A stretch of DNA of 64,000 bases, taken from Betaproteobacteria bacterium UKL13-2. Lineage in GTDB: Bacteria > Pseudomonadota > Gammaproteobacteria > Burkholderiales > Usitatibacteraceae. The position numbers were made by a program, and so were the translations under genes. This document shows, one piece after another, positions 12,214-21,911 of this stretch; within the stretch, counting starts at the first letter, position 1; each line of letters begins with the position of its first letter. The notes under the pieces are model-generated. The model was given only the letters and a program-made list of their open reading frames with translations. It was not told the DNA's origin and searched no databases. The stretch lies in assembly GCA_001602455.1 (NCBI GenBank), contig CP012157.1, positions 3,323,088 to 3,387,087 on the forward strand. The letters run 5' to 3'.

Positions 12214-12647
12214 TACCGTACTCCCTCAACTTCAATACCCATCGAACGTGCCGAGCCTGCAATGGTGCGAACTGCTGCATCCAAGTCTGCTGCCGTCAAA
12301 TTCGGCATTTTGGCCGTGGCGATTTCTTCGGCTTGAGCACGCGTCAATTTGCCAACCTTATCGGTATGGGGGGTTTTGGAGCCCTTCTCAACCTTGGCAG
12401 CCTTCTTAATCAGGTAGGTCGCGGGTGGGGTACCCATGACAAACGTAAATGACTTATCACCAAACGCAGTGATGGTCACTGGAATCGGCATGCCCGGTTC
12501 CATTTTCTGCGTCTGCGCGTTGAACGCTTTGCAGAATTCCATGATGTTCAAACCACGCTGTCCCAGCGCGGGGCCAATTGGTGGCGATGGATTCGCCTTA
12601 CCAGCGGGCACTTGTAGCTTGATGTAGCCAACAATCTTTTTTGCCAT
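12213..12647 (-). CDS. rplK: 50S ribosomal protein L11
   Basis: L11 is part of the GTPase-associated centre and is needed for RelA sensing of uncharged tRNA. I start at the ATG at 12645-12647 ([16 protein letters not shown], 144 residues); a frame extending seven codons further upstream is not conserved, and an AGAGGAAAAGC ribosome-binding site fits this start. The Pro-rich N-terminal segment [18 protein letters not shown] and the C-terminal RNA-binding segment are intact. Its TAA overlaps the rplA ATG by one base. Confidence 0.98.
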   Translation of the reverse strand: MAKKIVGYIKLQVPAGKANPSPPIGPALGQRGLNIMEFCKAFNAQTQKMEPGMPIPVTITAFGDKSFTFVMGTPPATYLIKKAAKVEKGSKTPHTDKVGKLTRAQAEEIATAKMPNLTAADLDAAVRTIAGSARSMGIEVEGVR

Positions 12648-12764
12648 TGCTTTTCCTCTTGAGTGCAAGCGATGCTGGCTTTACAGCATCTCCTCGTTAA
12701 ATCGCGTCCACGGTAACGACACCATCGGCACGGGATCGCTCGCGCCGCCGGTTAATGCAATTTC

Positions 12765-13298
12765 TTATTGCTTCTCGACTTGACCGAAGTCCAACTCAAC
12801 CGGGGTTGGGCGTCCGAAAATCAGCACCGACACGCGAATCTTTGACTTGTCGTAGTTCACCTCTTCGACGTTGCCATTGAAATCAGTGAACGGACCATCT
12901 TTCACACGAATCAACTCGCCAACCTCGAACAATACTTTTGGCTTCGGCTTTTCCACACCTTCCTTAACTTGATTCAAGATAAGGTCGATCTCTTTTTGTG
13001 GAACCGGCGAAGGCTTGTTGCCCACGCCACCGACAAAGCCGGTGATCTTTGGTGTCGATTTCACCAAATGCCAAGTTTCGTCAGTCATTTCCATGTTGAC
13101 CAAAATGTAACCCGGGAAGAAACGGCGTTCAGAAGTTGCCTTGGCACCCTTCTTCATCTCGACGACTTCTTCGGTCGGCACCAGCACTTCACCAAACATT
13201 TCCGGCATACCGGAACGACGAATGCGCTCAATCAGCGCAGCTTGAATACTTTTTTCCTGACCAGAGTACGCATGTACGATGTACCAACGCATAGCCAT
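12765..13298 (-). CDS. nusG: Transcription termination/antitermination factor NusG
   Basis: NusG binds RNA polymerase beta' and links it to Rho or to the ribosome. The 177-residue product has an NGN domain (1-~120, starting [19 protein letters not shown], with [12 protein letters not shown]) and a C-terminal KOW domain (about 125-177, [20 protein letters not shown]). The secE stop TAA directly abuts this ATG (13298), with a second in-frame ATG two codons on. Co-translation with secE is therefore likely. Length and motifs match the family. Confidence 0.98.
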   Translation of the reverse strand: MAMRWYIVHAYSGQEKSIQAALIERIRRSGMPEMFGEVLVPTEEVVEMKKGAKATSERRFFPGYILVNMEMTDETWHLVKSTPKITGFVGGVGNKPSPVPQKEIDLILNQVKEGVEKPKPKVLFEVGELIRVKDGPFTDFNGNVEEVNYDKSKIRVSVLIFGRPTPVELDFGQVEKQ

Positions 13299-13646
13299 TT
13301 ACGCACCGCCCCCAATAAATTTTGTGACAGCGAACGTGAGGCTCCAGTCGACCACCCAGAGGAAGATTGCCATGATAAAGACAAAGACAAAAATGATCCC
13401 GGTTGACTGCATCGCCTCTTTCCGCGTCGGCCAGACAACTTTTTTAGCTTCTTCCACCGACTCTTTGCCAAACTGGGCGAACTCACGACCCGGCTCGCTA
13501 AACCAACCCACAACGCCGGCCAACACCATAATCCCCATCATCGCACCAAGACGAACGATCATTGGCTTGTCGGCAAGCACATAAAATGCCGCCACGCCGC
13601 CGATGAGTATCAGGACTGCCACTGCAATTTGAATTTTGTCTTTCAT
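13299..13646 (-). CDS. secE: Preprotein translocase subunit SecE
   Basis: SecE stabilises the SecY channel. I start at the ATG at 13646 (MKDKIQIAVAVLILIGG, 115 residues); the upstream in-frame Met would add only MCG. Three hydrophobic segments are seen (about 7-27, 33-51 and 84-108), the three-span form found in proteobacteria. The conserved cytosolic amphipathic segment VEEAKKVVWPTRKEA precedes the last span. The stop codon TAA touches the nusG start. Confidence 0.97.
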   Translation of the reverse strand: MKDKIQIAVAVLILIGGVAAFYVLADKPMIVRLGAMMGIMVLAGVVGWFSEPGREFAQFGKESVEEAKKVVWPTRKEAMQSTGIIFVFVFIMAIFLWVVDWSLTFAVTKFIGGGA

Positions 13647-13708
13647 TCCACACACTTTGGGGCTGGCGCGCTGATTTGCATCAACAACCCGGTTGTTTAC
13701 GACTTATC

Positions 13709-13784
13709 TGGCAGGCCAGGAGGGCCTCGAACCCCCAACCTACGGTTTTGGAGACCGTTACTCTGCCAATTGAGCTACTGGCCT
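13709..13784 (-). tRNA. tRNA-Trp(CCA)
   Basis: A 76-nt cloverleaf on the minus strand. The acceptor stem is AGGCCAG/CTGGCCT, the discriminator is G, and 3' CCA is encoded. The anticodon arm is ACGGT-CTCCAAA-ACCGT, so the anticodon is CCA. A position between tuf and secE is typical of beta- and many gammaproteobacteria. It is probably cut out of the tuf-secE transcript. Confidence 0.97.
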
Positions 13785-13788
13785 ATTT

Positions 13789-13908
13789 GGGGTGGTTTCT
13801 CGCCTACTGCGCGGCTCAACTGCTCGCCTGCGGTGCTCGCCGTACAACAAGTACGACTACGCTCCTCGACAACCATTTGACCCGCTCGCGACGGCGTTAA
13901 ACCGCCCC
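13789..13908. repeat. Diverged MITE-like element between tuf and tRNA-Trp
   Basis: The ends are inverted repeats GGGGTGGTTT and AAACCGCCCC (one mismatch). Internal blocks match the three elements at 48887-49778 on the opposite strand: CCGTCGCGAGCGGG, GTACGGCGAGCACCGCAGGCG and GCGCAGTAGG occur in the same order and spacing. It is 120 bp long with no coding potential. It lies inside the tuf-tRNA-Trp-secE transcription unit, so it must be transcribed and could fold into a long hairpin. Confidence 0.6.
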
Positions 13909-13927
13909 ACTACTACACTTCAGAAAC

Positions 13928-15118
<1,191 letters not shown>

Positions 15119-15217
15119 TTCTCGTCCTCGTTAAATCTCGGTTAACAATGGATACTGCATTTCGGTTTTTACTCAGCAAATCCGTGTGGCTTTGCCACCA
15201 GATTTGACTTGCCAGCC

Positions 15218-15247
15218 CGCGCAAAAGTAGGTTTCCACTTTTTCGCG
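15218..15247 (-). other. Hairpin between tRNA-Thr and tuf
   Basis: Arms CGCGCAAAAGT and ACTTTTTCGCG pair with one mismatch around GGTTTCC. The core CAAAAGTAGGTTT is the same as in the hairpin after rplA (11447-11476). It sits 10 bp from the tRNA-Thr 3' end. It may mark an RNA processing point between the tRNAs and the tuf message; this is inference. Confidence 0.5.
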
Positions 15248-15257
15248 TTTTTGTTCT

Positions 15258-15332
<75 letters not shown>

Positions 15333-15506
15333 CTGCGGTCTCGTTTTTGCGGGAAATTGCGGCGTTTCGCGTTTCCTCGTGTACAAACTCGTACACGTCG
15401 AAACCGCTCACCTTGCACTTTCCTCACCAAAACGCGCCCGAACTAACGCGGCGGTTTTTCAACCGCCATAATGCAACCGCCATACTGCGTTACAACTACA
15501 AAATTC

Positions 15507-15580
15507 TGGAGCGGGAGAACGGGATCGAACCGTCGTATGCAGCTTGGAAGGCTGCCGTTCTACCATTGAACTACTCCCGC
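15507..15580 (-). tRNA. tRNA-Gly(TCC)
   Basis: A 74-nt tRNA. The acceptor stem is GCGGGAG/CTCCCGC, discriminator T, with CCA encoded. The anticodon arm is GCAGC-CTTCCAA-GCTGC, giving anticodon TCC. It lies between tRNA-Tyr and tRNA-Thr in the tuf operon. Confidence 0.97.
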
Positions 15581-15659
15581 CTCTTGCTCACCACGTAAGA
15601 CACGGAACCAACGACTACACGACTACGAACCAACGATTACTTCCCCCACCACCAAAAAC

Positions 15660-15745
15660 TGGTGGAGAGAGCTGGATTCGAACCAGCGTACTCGTAAGAG
15701 GGCAGATTTACAGTCTGCTGCCATTAACCACTCGGCCATCTCTCC
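15660..15745 (-). tRNA. tRNA-Tyr(GTA)
   Basis: An 86-nt class II tRNA with a long variable arm. The acceptor stem is GGAGAGA/TCTCTCC, discriminator A, and CCA is encoded. The anticodon loop CTGTAAA gives anticodon GTA. It is the first gene after the promoter at 15759-15787. Confidence 0.97.
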
Positions 15746-15758
15746 ACGGGAACCCGGC

Positions 15759-15787
15759 ATTATCAAGACTTTCGCCGAAAACGTCAA
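15759..15787 (-). promoter_or_regulatory. Promoter of the tRNA-tuf-secE-nusG operon
   Basis: On the minus strand TTGACG (15782-15787) is followed after exactly 17 bp by GATAAT (15759-15764). A G+C-rich discriminator leads straight into tRNA-Tyr 13 bp later. Near-consensus sigma-70 boxes with a G+C-rich discriminator are typical of stringently controlled stable-RNA promoters. Confidence 0.85.
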
Positions 15788-15923
15788 CCTTCACTCCTCG
15801 CTCGAAAGCCATCCCGCCAAGATACCCGCCGAACACCAGCTCGACGACTAAAATGTTTCCCGAACGCGAGCAAAACATCCCCAGCCAACGCCTTGCGGCA
15901 CCTCTGAAAGCAAACACTCACAT

Positions 15924-16748
15924 ATGCCAGAAACCAACAATAGAAAGCCGTTGAGAGTTGTCGTCGTCTCCATTGGACGCAGCGGAACGTCGTTGTTCGC
16001 ACGCATCTTGGATGAAGTGCTGGGCGTCGATTTTGGCGACGAGGCAGATCACATCCCGCGTAACCACAACAATCCCGATGGCTATTTTGAAAACGCCGCG
16101 TTTTTGGCATTCAATGATCGCGTGTTGCAAGCCGCCGGCGGGTGGGTGCTGGAGCCGCCGCCGATTGACTATGCGCAACGATTGGATGTTGTCGTCCGCC
16201 ATCAATTAGTCACTGAGGCCTCACACCTGCTGGGTCGCTACGCCGCCGACAAACCAACTTTTGGCTGGAAAGACCCCAGGCTGTCATTCACGTTGCCGAT
16301 TTGGCGCACCGCTTGCCCCGATATCGTGCCGATCATCGCCTTTCGCAAACCCTATTCGGTGTTGTCATCCATCGGCGCGCAGCTAGATCGGCCGATTGAA
16401 TCCCTGGCCGGGCTTTGGTTTCGCTACTACCAGCATGTTTTTACCCACACCGAAGGGCTGCCGCGTTACTTCGCGAGTTTTGACCAGTTACTCACCGACC
16501 CGGCGAGTGTGGTTCGCGGCATGGCGCAACATCTTGGCCGCGAGATCGATGAAAAAGCATTGTCTAGGCAACTCGCTGAAATTGTGAAACCCCAGCAATC
16601 ACGGCATTCTTCAGCCAAAATCGCCTCGAATCGCCCGTCAGTATTGGATCTTGCGACAACTGACTTATACGACTACCTGATTGAATCGGTCGGTCTTGAG
16701 GGGGGGCAGCCAGACCCGACGCACCTGCACCGCCTGCTCGGTCTCTGA
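15924..16748 (+). CDS. Sulfotransferase-family P-loop protein
   Basis: The 274-residue protein starts with a beta-strand and P-loop (VVVVSIGRSGTSLFARIL, about residues 12-29), the 5'-phosphosulfate-binding pattern of PAPS-dependent sulfotransferases. A second conserved patch, IIAFRKPYSVLSSI (about 133-146), matches the 3'-phosphate-binding strand (R-x-P...S). No signal peptide or membrane span is visible, so it is probably cytosolic. The substrate is unknown. It is transcribed away from the tRNA-tuf operon and has no obvious ribosome-binding site. Bacterial relatives often modify surface glycans or lipids, but nothing here proves that. Confidence 0.8.
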   Translation: MPETNNRKPLRVVVVSIGRSGTSLFARILDEVLGVDFGDEADHIPRNHNNPDGYFENAAFLAFNDRVLQAAGGWVLEPPPIDYAQRLDVVVRHQLVTEASHLLGRYAADKPTFGWKDPRLSFTLPIWRTACPDIVPIIAFRKPYSVLSSIGAQLDRPIESLAGLWFRYYQHVFTHTEGLPRYFASFDQLLTDPASVVRGMAQHLGREIDEKALSRQLAEIVKPQQSRHSSAKIASNRPSVLDLATTDLYDYLIESVGLEGGQPDPTHLHRLLGL

Positions 16749-16776
16749 CCAGTGCGCTGAAGAACGCTGAAGAACG

Positions 16777-18012
16777 CTAAAGCCGCCCTGTGCTCAAGCC
16801 CGTAATTGCCAACATGATCGCCACCATGATGAACGCAATCACACCGCCGATGGCCAGAATTGCCAAGGGCTCGATCAACACGAGAAAACGCCGCATACGA
16901 TTGCGTCCCGCTTCCATGGACAGTTCACCGAGCGTGGCAACTGTTTGCGGCAATTCCCCGGATTTTTCGCCGACGCGAATCAGGTTCACGCCCGTTGCGC
17001 CAACCAGCCGGTAACGCGCCGCCGCATCAGCCAATGTAGAGCCGCCGCGCACGTCGCGAATGACCAGATTCACACGTTCACGCATCTTGGCAAAACGTAA
17101 GCCCCCGGCCGACAACTCCAGCGCCGACAAAATCGGCACGCGGTTGGCGAGCAACGCACCGAGCGTCGTCGCCCAGCGACCAATTTCGGCCTCGGTTAAC
17201 CATTCGCCGACGAGCGGCAGCGTGGATAAACGCGTCAGCCACTGCGTCCGGCCAGCAGCATCACGAATACTCAGATAAAACATCCCGGCGGCAGCCACCA
17301 CCAGCAAAAACAGCCACAGCCAGTTGGCTTGCAAAAACACGCCAAACTTAATCACTGCCAGCGAAATCTCCGGGATATCCGCCGCCCGACTGCCTTTGAC
17401 CAAGTTTGCAAACTTCGGCACCACCACCAAAAAAATCAACAGCACCGCCGCAATACCCGCCACGATCAAAATGACGGGGTAGGTGAGTGAGTTCCGCATC
17501 TCCTGCTGAATACGGTCGTCGTACTCCATTTGTTTCGCGCCATCGGCTAGCGCGCTGGAGAGTTTGCCGGTCATTTCACCGGTGGCCGCAAGCTGAAACA
17601 CGTACTGCGGAAATTCAATCTTGGTCTCTTCCAGCGCCTTCACAAACGGTGTGCCGGCATTCAAGCTGCGATGGGCGCGGCGTAGCCCTTGGCCCGCCGG
17701 CGTATCCACCCTCGATAAGGCCAGCGAATCAACCGCGTCAACTAGCGTGATACCCGCCCGCAGCAATGTGGAAAGTTCACGAATGATCAGAATCTGTTCG
17801 CCCGCGTTGACCTTGCGATTTTTAGCAAAGCCCAGCATTGACGGCGCTTTTGCGGCAGATTCGCCTGAAACGCCGCTCTGGTCTTCGAGTTTGGTTGGCG
17901 TGAGCGCCTGTTCGCTCAGTTTTTGCAGCGCCTCTTGTGACGACGCGGCGTCGATCTGGCCTTCGACCGTGCCACCGCGTGTATCAATTGCTTCATACCG
18001 AAAAAGTGCCAT
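16777..18012 (-). CDS. gspF: Type II secretion inner-membrane protein GspF
   Basis: GspF is the polytopic platform protein that works with the GspE ATPase to assemble the pseudopilus. The 411-residue product begins MALFRYEAIDTRGG, has two homologous GspF domains (about residues 70-200 and 270-400), and three membrane spans (about 172-195, 220-245, 376-402). The start is 27 bp after the gspE stop, so the two form one operon. The 3' end touches a short tandem repeat (GCTGAAGAAC twice, 16751-16772), and the stop falls just after it. Relation to PilC of type IV pili is close, but the GspG gene nearby supports a type II role. Confidence 0.9.
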   Translation of the reverse strand: MALFRYEAIDTRGGTVEGQIDAASSQEALQKLSEQALTPTKLEDQSGVSGESAAKAPSMLGFAKNRKVNAGEQILIIRELSTLLRAGITLVDAVDSLALSRVDTPAGQGLRRAHRSLNAGTPFVKALEETKIEFPQYVFQLAATGEMTGKLSSALADGAKQMEYDDRIQQEMRNSLTYPVILIVAGIAAVLLIFLVVVPKFANLVKGSRAADIPEISLAVIKFGVFLQANWLWLFLLVVAAAGMFYLSIRDAAGRTQWLTRLSTLPLVGEWLTEAEIGRWATTLGALLANRVPILSALELSAGGLRFAKMRERVNLVIRDVRGGSTLADAAARYRLVGATGVNLIRVGEKSGELPQTVATLGELSMEAGRNRMRRFLVLIEPLAILAIGGVIAFIMVAIMLAITGLSTGRL

Positions 18013-18038
18013 CGAGAGTCTTTTCTTCTGGTCGATAC

Positions 18039-19871
18039 TTAACGCGCCGAATCTTCAGCGAGCATGGCGTCATCCGCCCCCGCACCCTGACTCTGTGAGC
18101 CTGCGACTCGCAGCACCTCTTCCAAGCTGGTCAAGCCTTGTGCAGCCTTAATCAAGCCATCCTCGCGCAACGTGCGGAATTTCCAAGCGCCGGGTGTGTG
18201 TCGGGCAATTTCGGCTAACTCCATCGATGAGCGTCGCGCCACAATCGCGTCTTGAATGTCTGGTGTCACTGTGAGCAACTCATGGATACCGGAGCGCCCA
18301 CGATACGAGCCCGCGTCATCAGTACCGGAGGCAGGTGCCATCAACGCGGGTACCGACGGCATGGCGGCAGGATACTGCGTTGCGAGGTATGAAAACTCGT
18401 CTTGCAGCCACTTGGGCGCGTTCACAGCAGACGCTTTGGCTGGATCTAACTTTCGAACCAGCCGCTGCGCGAGCACAGCACGCACTGAGGTGGCGAGCAA
18501 AAACGGCTCAATGCCCATCTCCAGCAAGCGCGTAAACGCAGACGGCGCGTCGTTCGTATGAATCGTCGCCAATACGAGGTGCCCCGTCAGCGCAGATTGA
18601 ATCGCAATTTCCGCCGTCTCGGCATCACGAATCTCACCGATCATAATCACGTCCGGATCGTGGCGAAGAATCGAGCGTAACGCTCGCGCAAACGTATATC
18701 CAATATCCGAGTGCGTCTGGATCTGGGTAATGCCAGACATACGGTATTCGACTGGGTCTTCCACCGTCACAATCTTCAAGCTGCGGTCGTTAATCGCCGA
18801 CAGTGCCGAGTACAGCGTGGTACTTTTACCCGAGCCGGTCGGCCCCGTCACCAACACAATGCCGTTCGGTTGTTTCAGAATCTCTTGGAAGGCTTTCAGA
18901 ATATCCGGCGACATCCCTAATGAGGCCAGCGAAAGATCCGCACGCTCTTTTGGCAACAAGCGCAGCACTAACGACTCGCCATGCACACCGGGAATGGCTG
19001 AAACACGAATATCCATTTCAACGCCTGAAACACGGGTAGTGATGCGCCCATCCTGCGGCAAGCGACGCTCAGCGATATCCAGCCCGGAAATCAATTTCAC
19101 CCGTGACGCAATCGCATCAAACCCGTCCCGTGGCCGCGCCATGCGGGTTTGCAATACGCCATCAACGCGCAACCGCACTTCGAAGTCGCGTTCTCCTGGC
19201 TCAATATGAATGTCCGACGCACGCTCATCGACTGCCTGAGCCAGTACGTTATTGACAAATTCGATGACCGGCGCCTCTTCGGCCAGCTCACGTAGATAGT
19301 TCGCGTCCCCTAAGTTGCCCGTTCGCGCCCGATCGCCATCGCGCACGATTTGCAGCAATCGCTCGATGTCATTGCTGCGCGCCCAACACAACTCAAACGC
19401 GGCACCTCTCGATGAATGCGCCAGCAAGTCATTGATCTCTCGATCTAGCGGATCTTTTGCCGCCACCATTCGCATACCGCCAACATGATACGGAACCGCC
19501 TCCCTTGACTGCCACCAACCACGGCTAAGCCCCCACTCCCCAATTGCCTCATTGACTTGGCTGACGGAGGGCAAGCGATCAGAGGCGAGTACGCCTAATC
19601 CGGTTTGTTCACTCAGATGCGGCAACAGCGCCTCTTCAGACAGCGCCCCCATACGAACCAGCACACCGCCGAGGCGGCCACTGGCAGGACGCATACTTCT
19701 GCCAGTTGAGCGATCTTTCGACCCGATCTCGGCTTGAAATACCAGCGCCTTTTCAACGTCCGCCGACGATACCTTGCCCGCAGCCACCAATCTTTCGCCG
19801 ATTTGGTCGGCCAGTTTTCCCATCCCAACATGGGGTGCGGAAGCGTCCAAATTGGCTAAATTCACTGCCAT
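18039..19871 (-). CDS. gspE: Type II secretion ATPase GspE, without the zinc domain
   Basis: GspE is the cytoplasmic ATPase driving pseudopilus assembly. I start at the ATG at 19871 (MAVNLANLDASAP, 610 residues); the longer frame adds a Phe-rich leader with no family match. The order is an N-terminal GspE/MshEN-type domain (to ~160), Walker A GPTGSGKSTTLYSAL (about 345), the Asp box EDPVEYRMSGITQIQTH, Walker B MIGEIRDAETAEIA and the His box LATIHTNDA. Between LAQRLVRKLD and YRGRSGIHELL there is no cysteine at all, whereas typical GspE has a four-Cys zinc module there. It is followed directly by gspF. Confidence 0.92.
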   Translation of the reverse strand: MAVNLANLDASAPHVGMGKLADQIGERLVAAGKVSSADVEKALVFQAEIGSKDRSTGRSMRPASGRLGGVLVRMGALSEEALLPHLSEQTGLGVLASDRLPSVSQVNEAIGEWGLSRGWWQSREAVPYHVGGMRMVAAKDPLDREINDLLAHSSRGAAFELCWARSNDIERLLQIVRDGDRARTGNLGDANYLRELAEEAPVIEFVNNVLAQAVDERASDIHIEPGERDFEVRLRVDGVLQTRMARPRDGFDAIASRVKLISGLDIAERRLPQDGRITTRVSGVEMDIRVSAIPGVHGESLVLRLLPKERADLSLASLGMSPDILKAFQEILKQPNGIVLVTGPTGSGKSTTLYSALSAINDRSLKIVTVEDPVEYRMSGITQIQTHSDIGYTFARALRSILRHDPDVIMIGEIRDAETAEIAIQSALTGHLVLATIHTNDAPSAFTRLLEMGIEPFLLATSVRAVLAQRLVRKLDPAKASAVNAPKWLQDEFSYLATQYPAAMPSVPALMAPASGTDDAGSYRGRSGIHELLTVTPDIQDAIVARRSSMELAEIARHTPGAWKFRTLREDGLIKAAQGLTSLEEVLRVAGSQSQGAGADDAMLAEDSAR

Positions 19872-20413
19872 AAACAATCCTGTCACATAAAAGAGGGAGA
19901 AGAAGAAAAATAGGTCGCACGCAAGCGTGATGCGCAATATCGCCCCGTCTGTTTCGACCGGCGCTCAGTTAAGCCCGCAGTTCAACCCGCAGTTCAACCT
20001 CAACTCAGCCGCGCCGTCATGACAAATATAGGGCAATGTGAGACTCCTAGACTTGCCGACGAATTTCAGACAAAATATTGTCGCACATGCAGTCGTCATG
20101 CGTAGAGAAGCCTGAGTAGTTGACAAGTTGCGAGCAATAGTTAAAGTAGCTTCTCAGATCGCCAATCGTGTTGTAATATTGCAACACAAGCCAGCCAATT
20201 GAGCCGGAAAGGCGTGCTGATTTGCAAAGTTGTAGAGTTTTCTTTACTATTGCTGAGACGTCGTTATAAACTCATGGCGTCAGCGAGGCGGAGTACGATT
20301 CTTTGAAGGCTACACATCGCGCCGGCGCGATAAATAAGAAGAACGAGCTGCCAAGCTAAACCGTTATGAAAAATTTTTGTTAGATCTAACACAATCCTTC
20401 AAAGGAGACAGTA
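19872..20413 (+). promoter_or_regulatory. Long leader upstream of the secreted 472-residue protein
   Basis: No gene is seen in this 542-bp divergent spacer between gspE and the 20414 gene. It holds three palindromes: a near-perfect one at 20168-20187 (18 of 20 positions; GTGTTG/CAACAC ends), ATCGCGCCGGCGCGAT at 20316-20331 (perfect), and TGTTAGATCTAACA at 20378-20391 (perfect) just before the ribosome-binding site AAAGGAGACA. TTGACA at about 20119 could be a -35 box, but the matching -10 is weak. Regulator sites or a structured mRNA leader are both possible. Confidence 0.45.
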
Positions 20414-21832
20414 ATGAGAGTTTCAAAGAATCAAGTAACCTTGTTGAGCGCCGCAGTTGCTGCGTTGTTTGCAGCGGGTGCCAACGCACAGGTTGTTCTG
20501 GGATCGACTAGCCCAACCGTCACCGCCTCAACCGCAACCGTTTACGCTTCTGAAATCAGCAACAACACGGTTATCGGCACCACGGGCATCACCGTCAATA
20601 CCATCTTGGGTATCGGTACGTCGATCAACCAAGACCGTTATGTCAAAATCTCGCTGAGCAACGCGACGTTTGCCAGTGCAGTCACTAACGCCAATTTGGT
20701 CGGTGCTAACGTTGCCGGCCTCGGCCCAGCAAACATCACCCCAACAGTGTCATTTGGTGGAGCTGCCGGTGCAACCAGCGTAATTTTCCAAATCACAACG
20801 CCTGCTGGTGCGAACATCACCGACGGCCTTAGCTTCAACATGGTCGGCGGCGTCAACATTGCCAGCACAGCGTCAACCATTGGTGTGACCTATGAAGTTT
20901 ATGAGTTCTTGGCGCAAGCGCAAGGTGGTACGCCAACTCTCTACGCGAAGTCGGGTAACGTCGCAACCTTCACGCCGACCTATGTATTCCGCAACAATGC
21001 AACCCCGAACCCAACCCAAGTTGCAACCGCAATTAGCGGCTTCAAAAACTTCAACTTCGGGTCGGCTGGCTCCGCAGCGACTGCAGCTAACGCAGCAGTT
21101 GTCGGAAAAGTAGATTTAGCCACCGTTACCACGCCCGGCAAGCTCGTGGACGGCACCACCAACGCCTCTATCGCGACTGTTTTGGCTAACGCGACAAACT
21201 CACAGGTTACGGTTACTGGTGACTTCTCCGCAGCAGCAGCCAACACCTCAGTGACGTTAGGTGCAACGGTTGCGAACAGCACCGGGTTCACCACCTCAAC
21301 CGCCGTGTTCAACATCAACGGTTCTGCTGGCTTGACCAACTCTGCAATCGGCTACGTTGTGAATGGCACGACTGCGGTTCCAGCTATCTCGTACGCCGCA
21401 ACCTTGAGCCCAAGAGGCGCGACTGGCTACACGAACGTAACGTCATCTGGCGCAATCACAACCGGCTCGATCACCCGCGACGGCGTTCAGTTTGAATCCC
21501 CATGGGTCACCGCAACGACGGGCTACATCAGCCGCTTCTTCTTGTTGCAAACTTCGGGTAGCACGATTACTTGGAATGCGGTTGTCCGTAACGTAAACGG
21601 TGCAGTTACTGGCGGCACGCTGACTGGTACACTCGAAAGCGGCAAGTTATCGGCACCAATTACCCTCGCTTCGTTGCTCCCAGCCACCCCAACAGAAACT
21701 CAGGGTGGACCTTACCAAGTGACGTTCAACATTGCGTCTGATGCAAGTGTGACGCAAGGTACGTATGTTTTGACCAACACCGCAGCCGGCTCGGTCTCCA
21801 ACATGCCGCTGTATCGCGCAACACAACGCTAA
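20414..21832 (+). CDS. Secreted Ala/Thr/Val-rich protein of unknown family
   Basis: A 472-residue protein with a clear Sec signal peptide (MRVSKNQVTLLSAAVAALFA...ANA, cleavage about residue 25 before QVVL). The rest is rich in Ala, Thr, Val, Asn and Gly, has no cysteine, and is made of short strand-forming segments (for example YVKISLSNATFA, VIFQITTPAG). This is the composition of beta-sandwich surface proteins such as S-layer or fimbria-like proteins. No LPXTG, PEP-CTERM or autotransporter barrel end is seen; it ends MPLYRATQR. A strong ribosome-binding site (AAAGGAGACAGTA), a 540-bp leader and an immediate terminator suggest an abundant single-gene product. It lies between gspE-gspF and gspG, so type II export is a reasonable but untested idea. 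Confidence 0.7.
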   Translation: MRVSKNQVTLLSAAVAALFAAGANAQVVLGSTSPTVTASTATVYASEISNNTVIGTTGITVNTILGIGTSINQDRYVKISLSNATFASAVTNANLVGANVAGLGPANITPTVSFGGAAGATSVIFQITTPAGANITDGLSFNMVGGVNIASTASTIGVTYEVYEFLAQAQGGTPTLYAKSGNVATFTPTYVFRNNATPNPTQVATAISGFKNFNFGSAGSAATAANAAVVGKVDLATVTTPGKLVDGTTNASIATVLANATNSQVTVTGDFSAAAANTSVTLGATVANSTGFTTSTAVFNINGSAGLTNSAIGYVVNGTTAVPAISYAATLSPRGATGYTNVTSSGAITTGSITRDGVQFESPWVTATTGYISRFFLLQTSGSTITWNAVVRNVNGAVTGGTLTGTLESGKLSAPITLASLLPATPTETQGGPYQVTFNIASDASVTQGTYVLTNTAAGSVSNMPLYRATQR

Positions 21833-21847
21833 GACGCTTTAGCATTC

Positions 21848-21875
21848 AAAAAAGGGAGCTTCGGCTCCCTTTTTT
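21848..21875 (+). terminator. Intrinsic terminator after the secreted protein gene
   Basis: AAAAAAGGGAGC-TTCG-GCTCCCTTTTTT is a perfect stem closed by a UUCG tetraloop and followed by a T-run. It begins 16 bp after the stop codon. Confidence 0.95.
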
Positions 21876-21911
21876 GTTTTTATTTCATGTTTTGAAAGTA
21901 TTTTTGTATCT

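Noticed and set aside
16751..16772. GCTGAAGAAC tandem repeat at the gspF end
   Set aside because: Only two copies; too short to call more than a chance or minor duplication, so noted only in the gspF entry.
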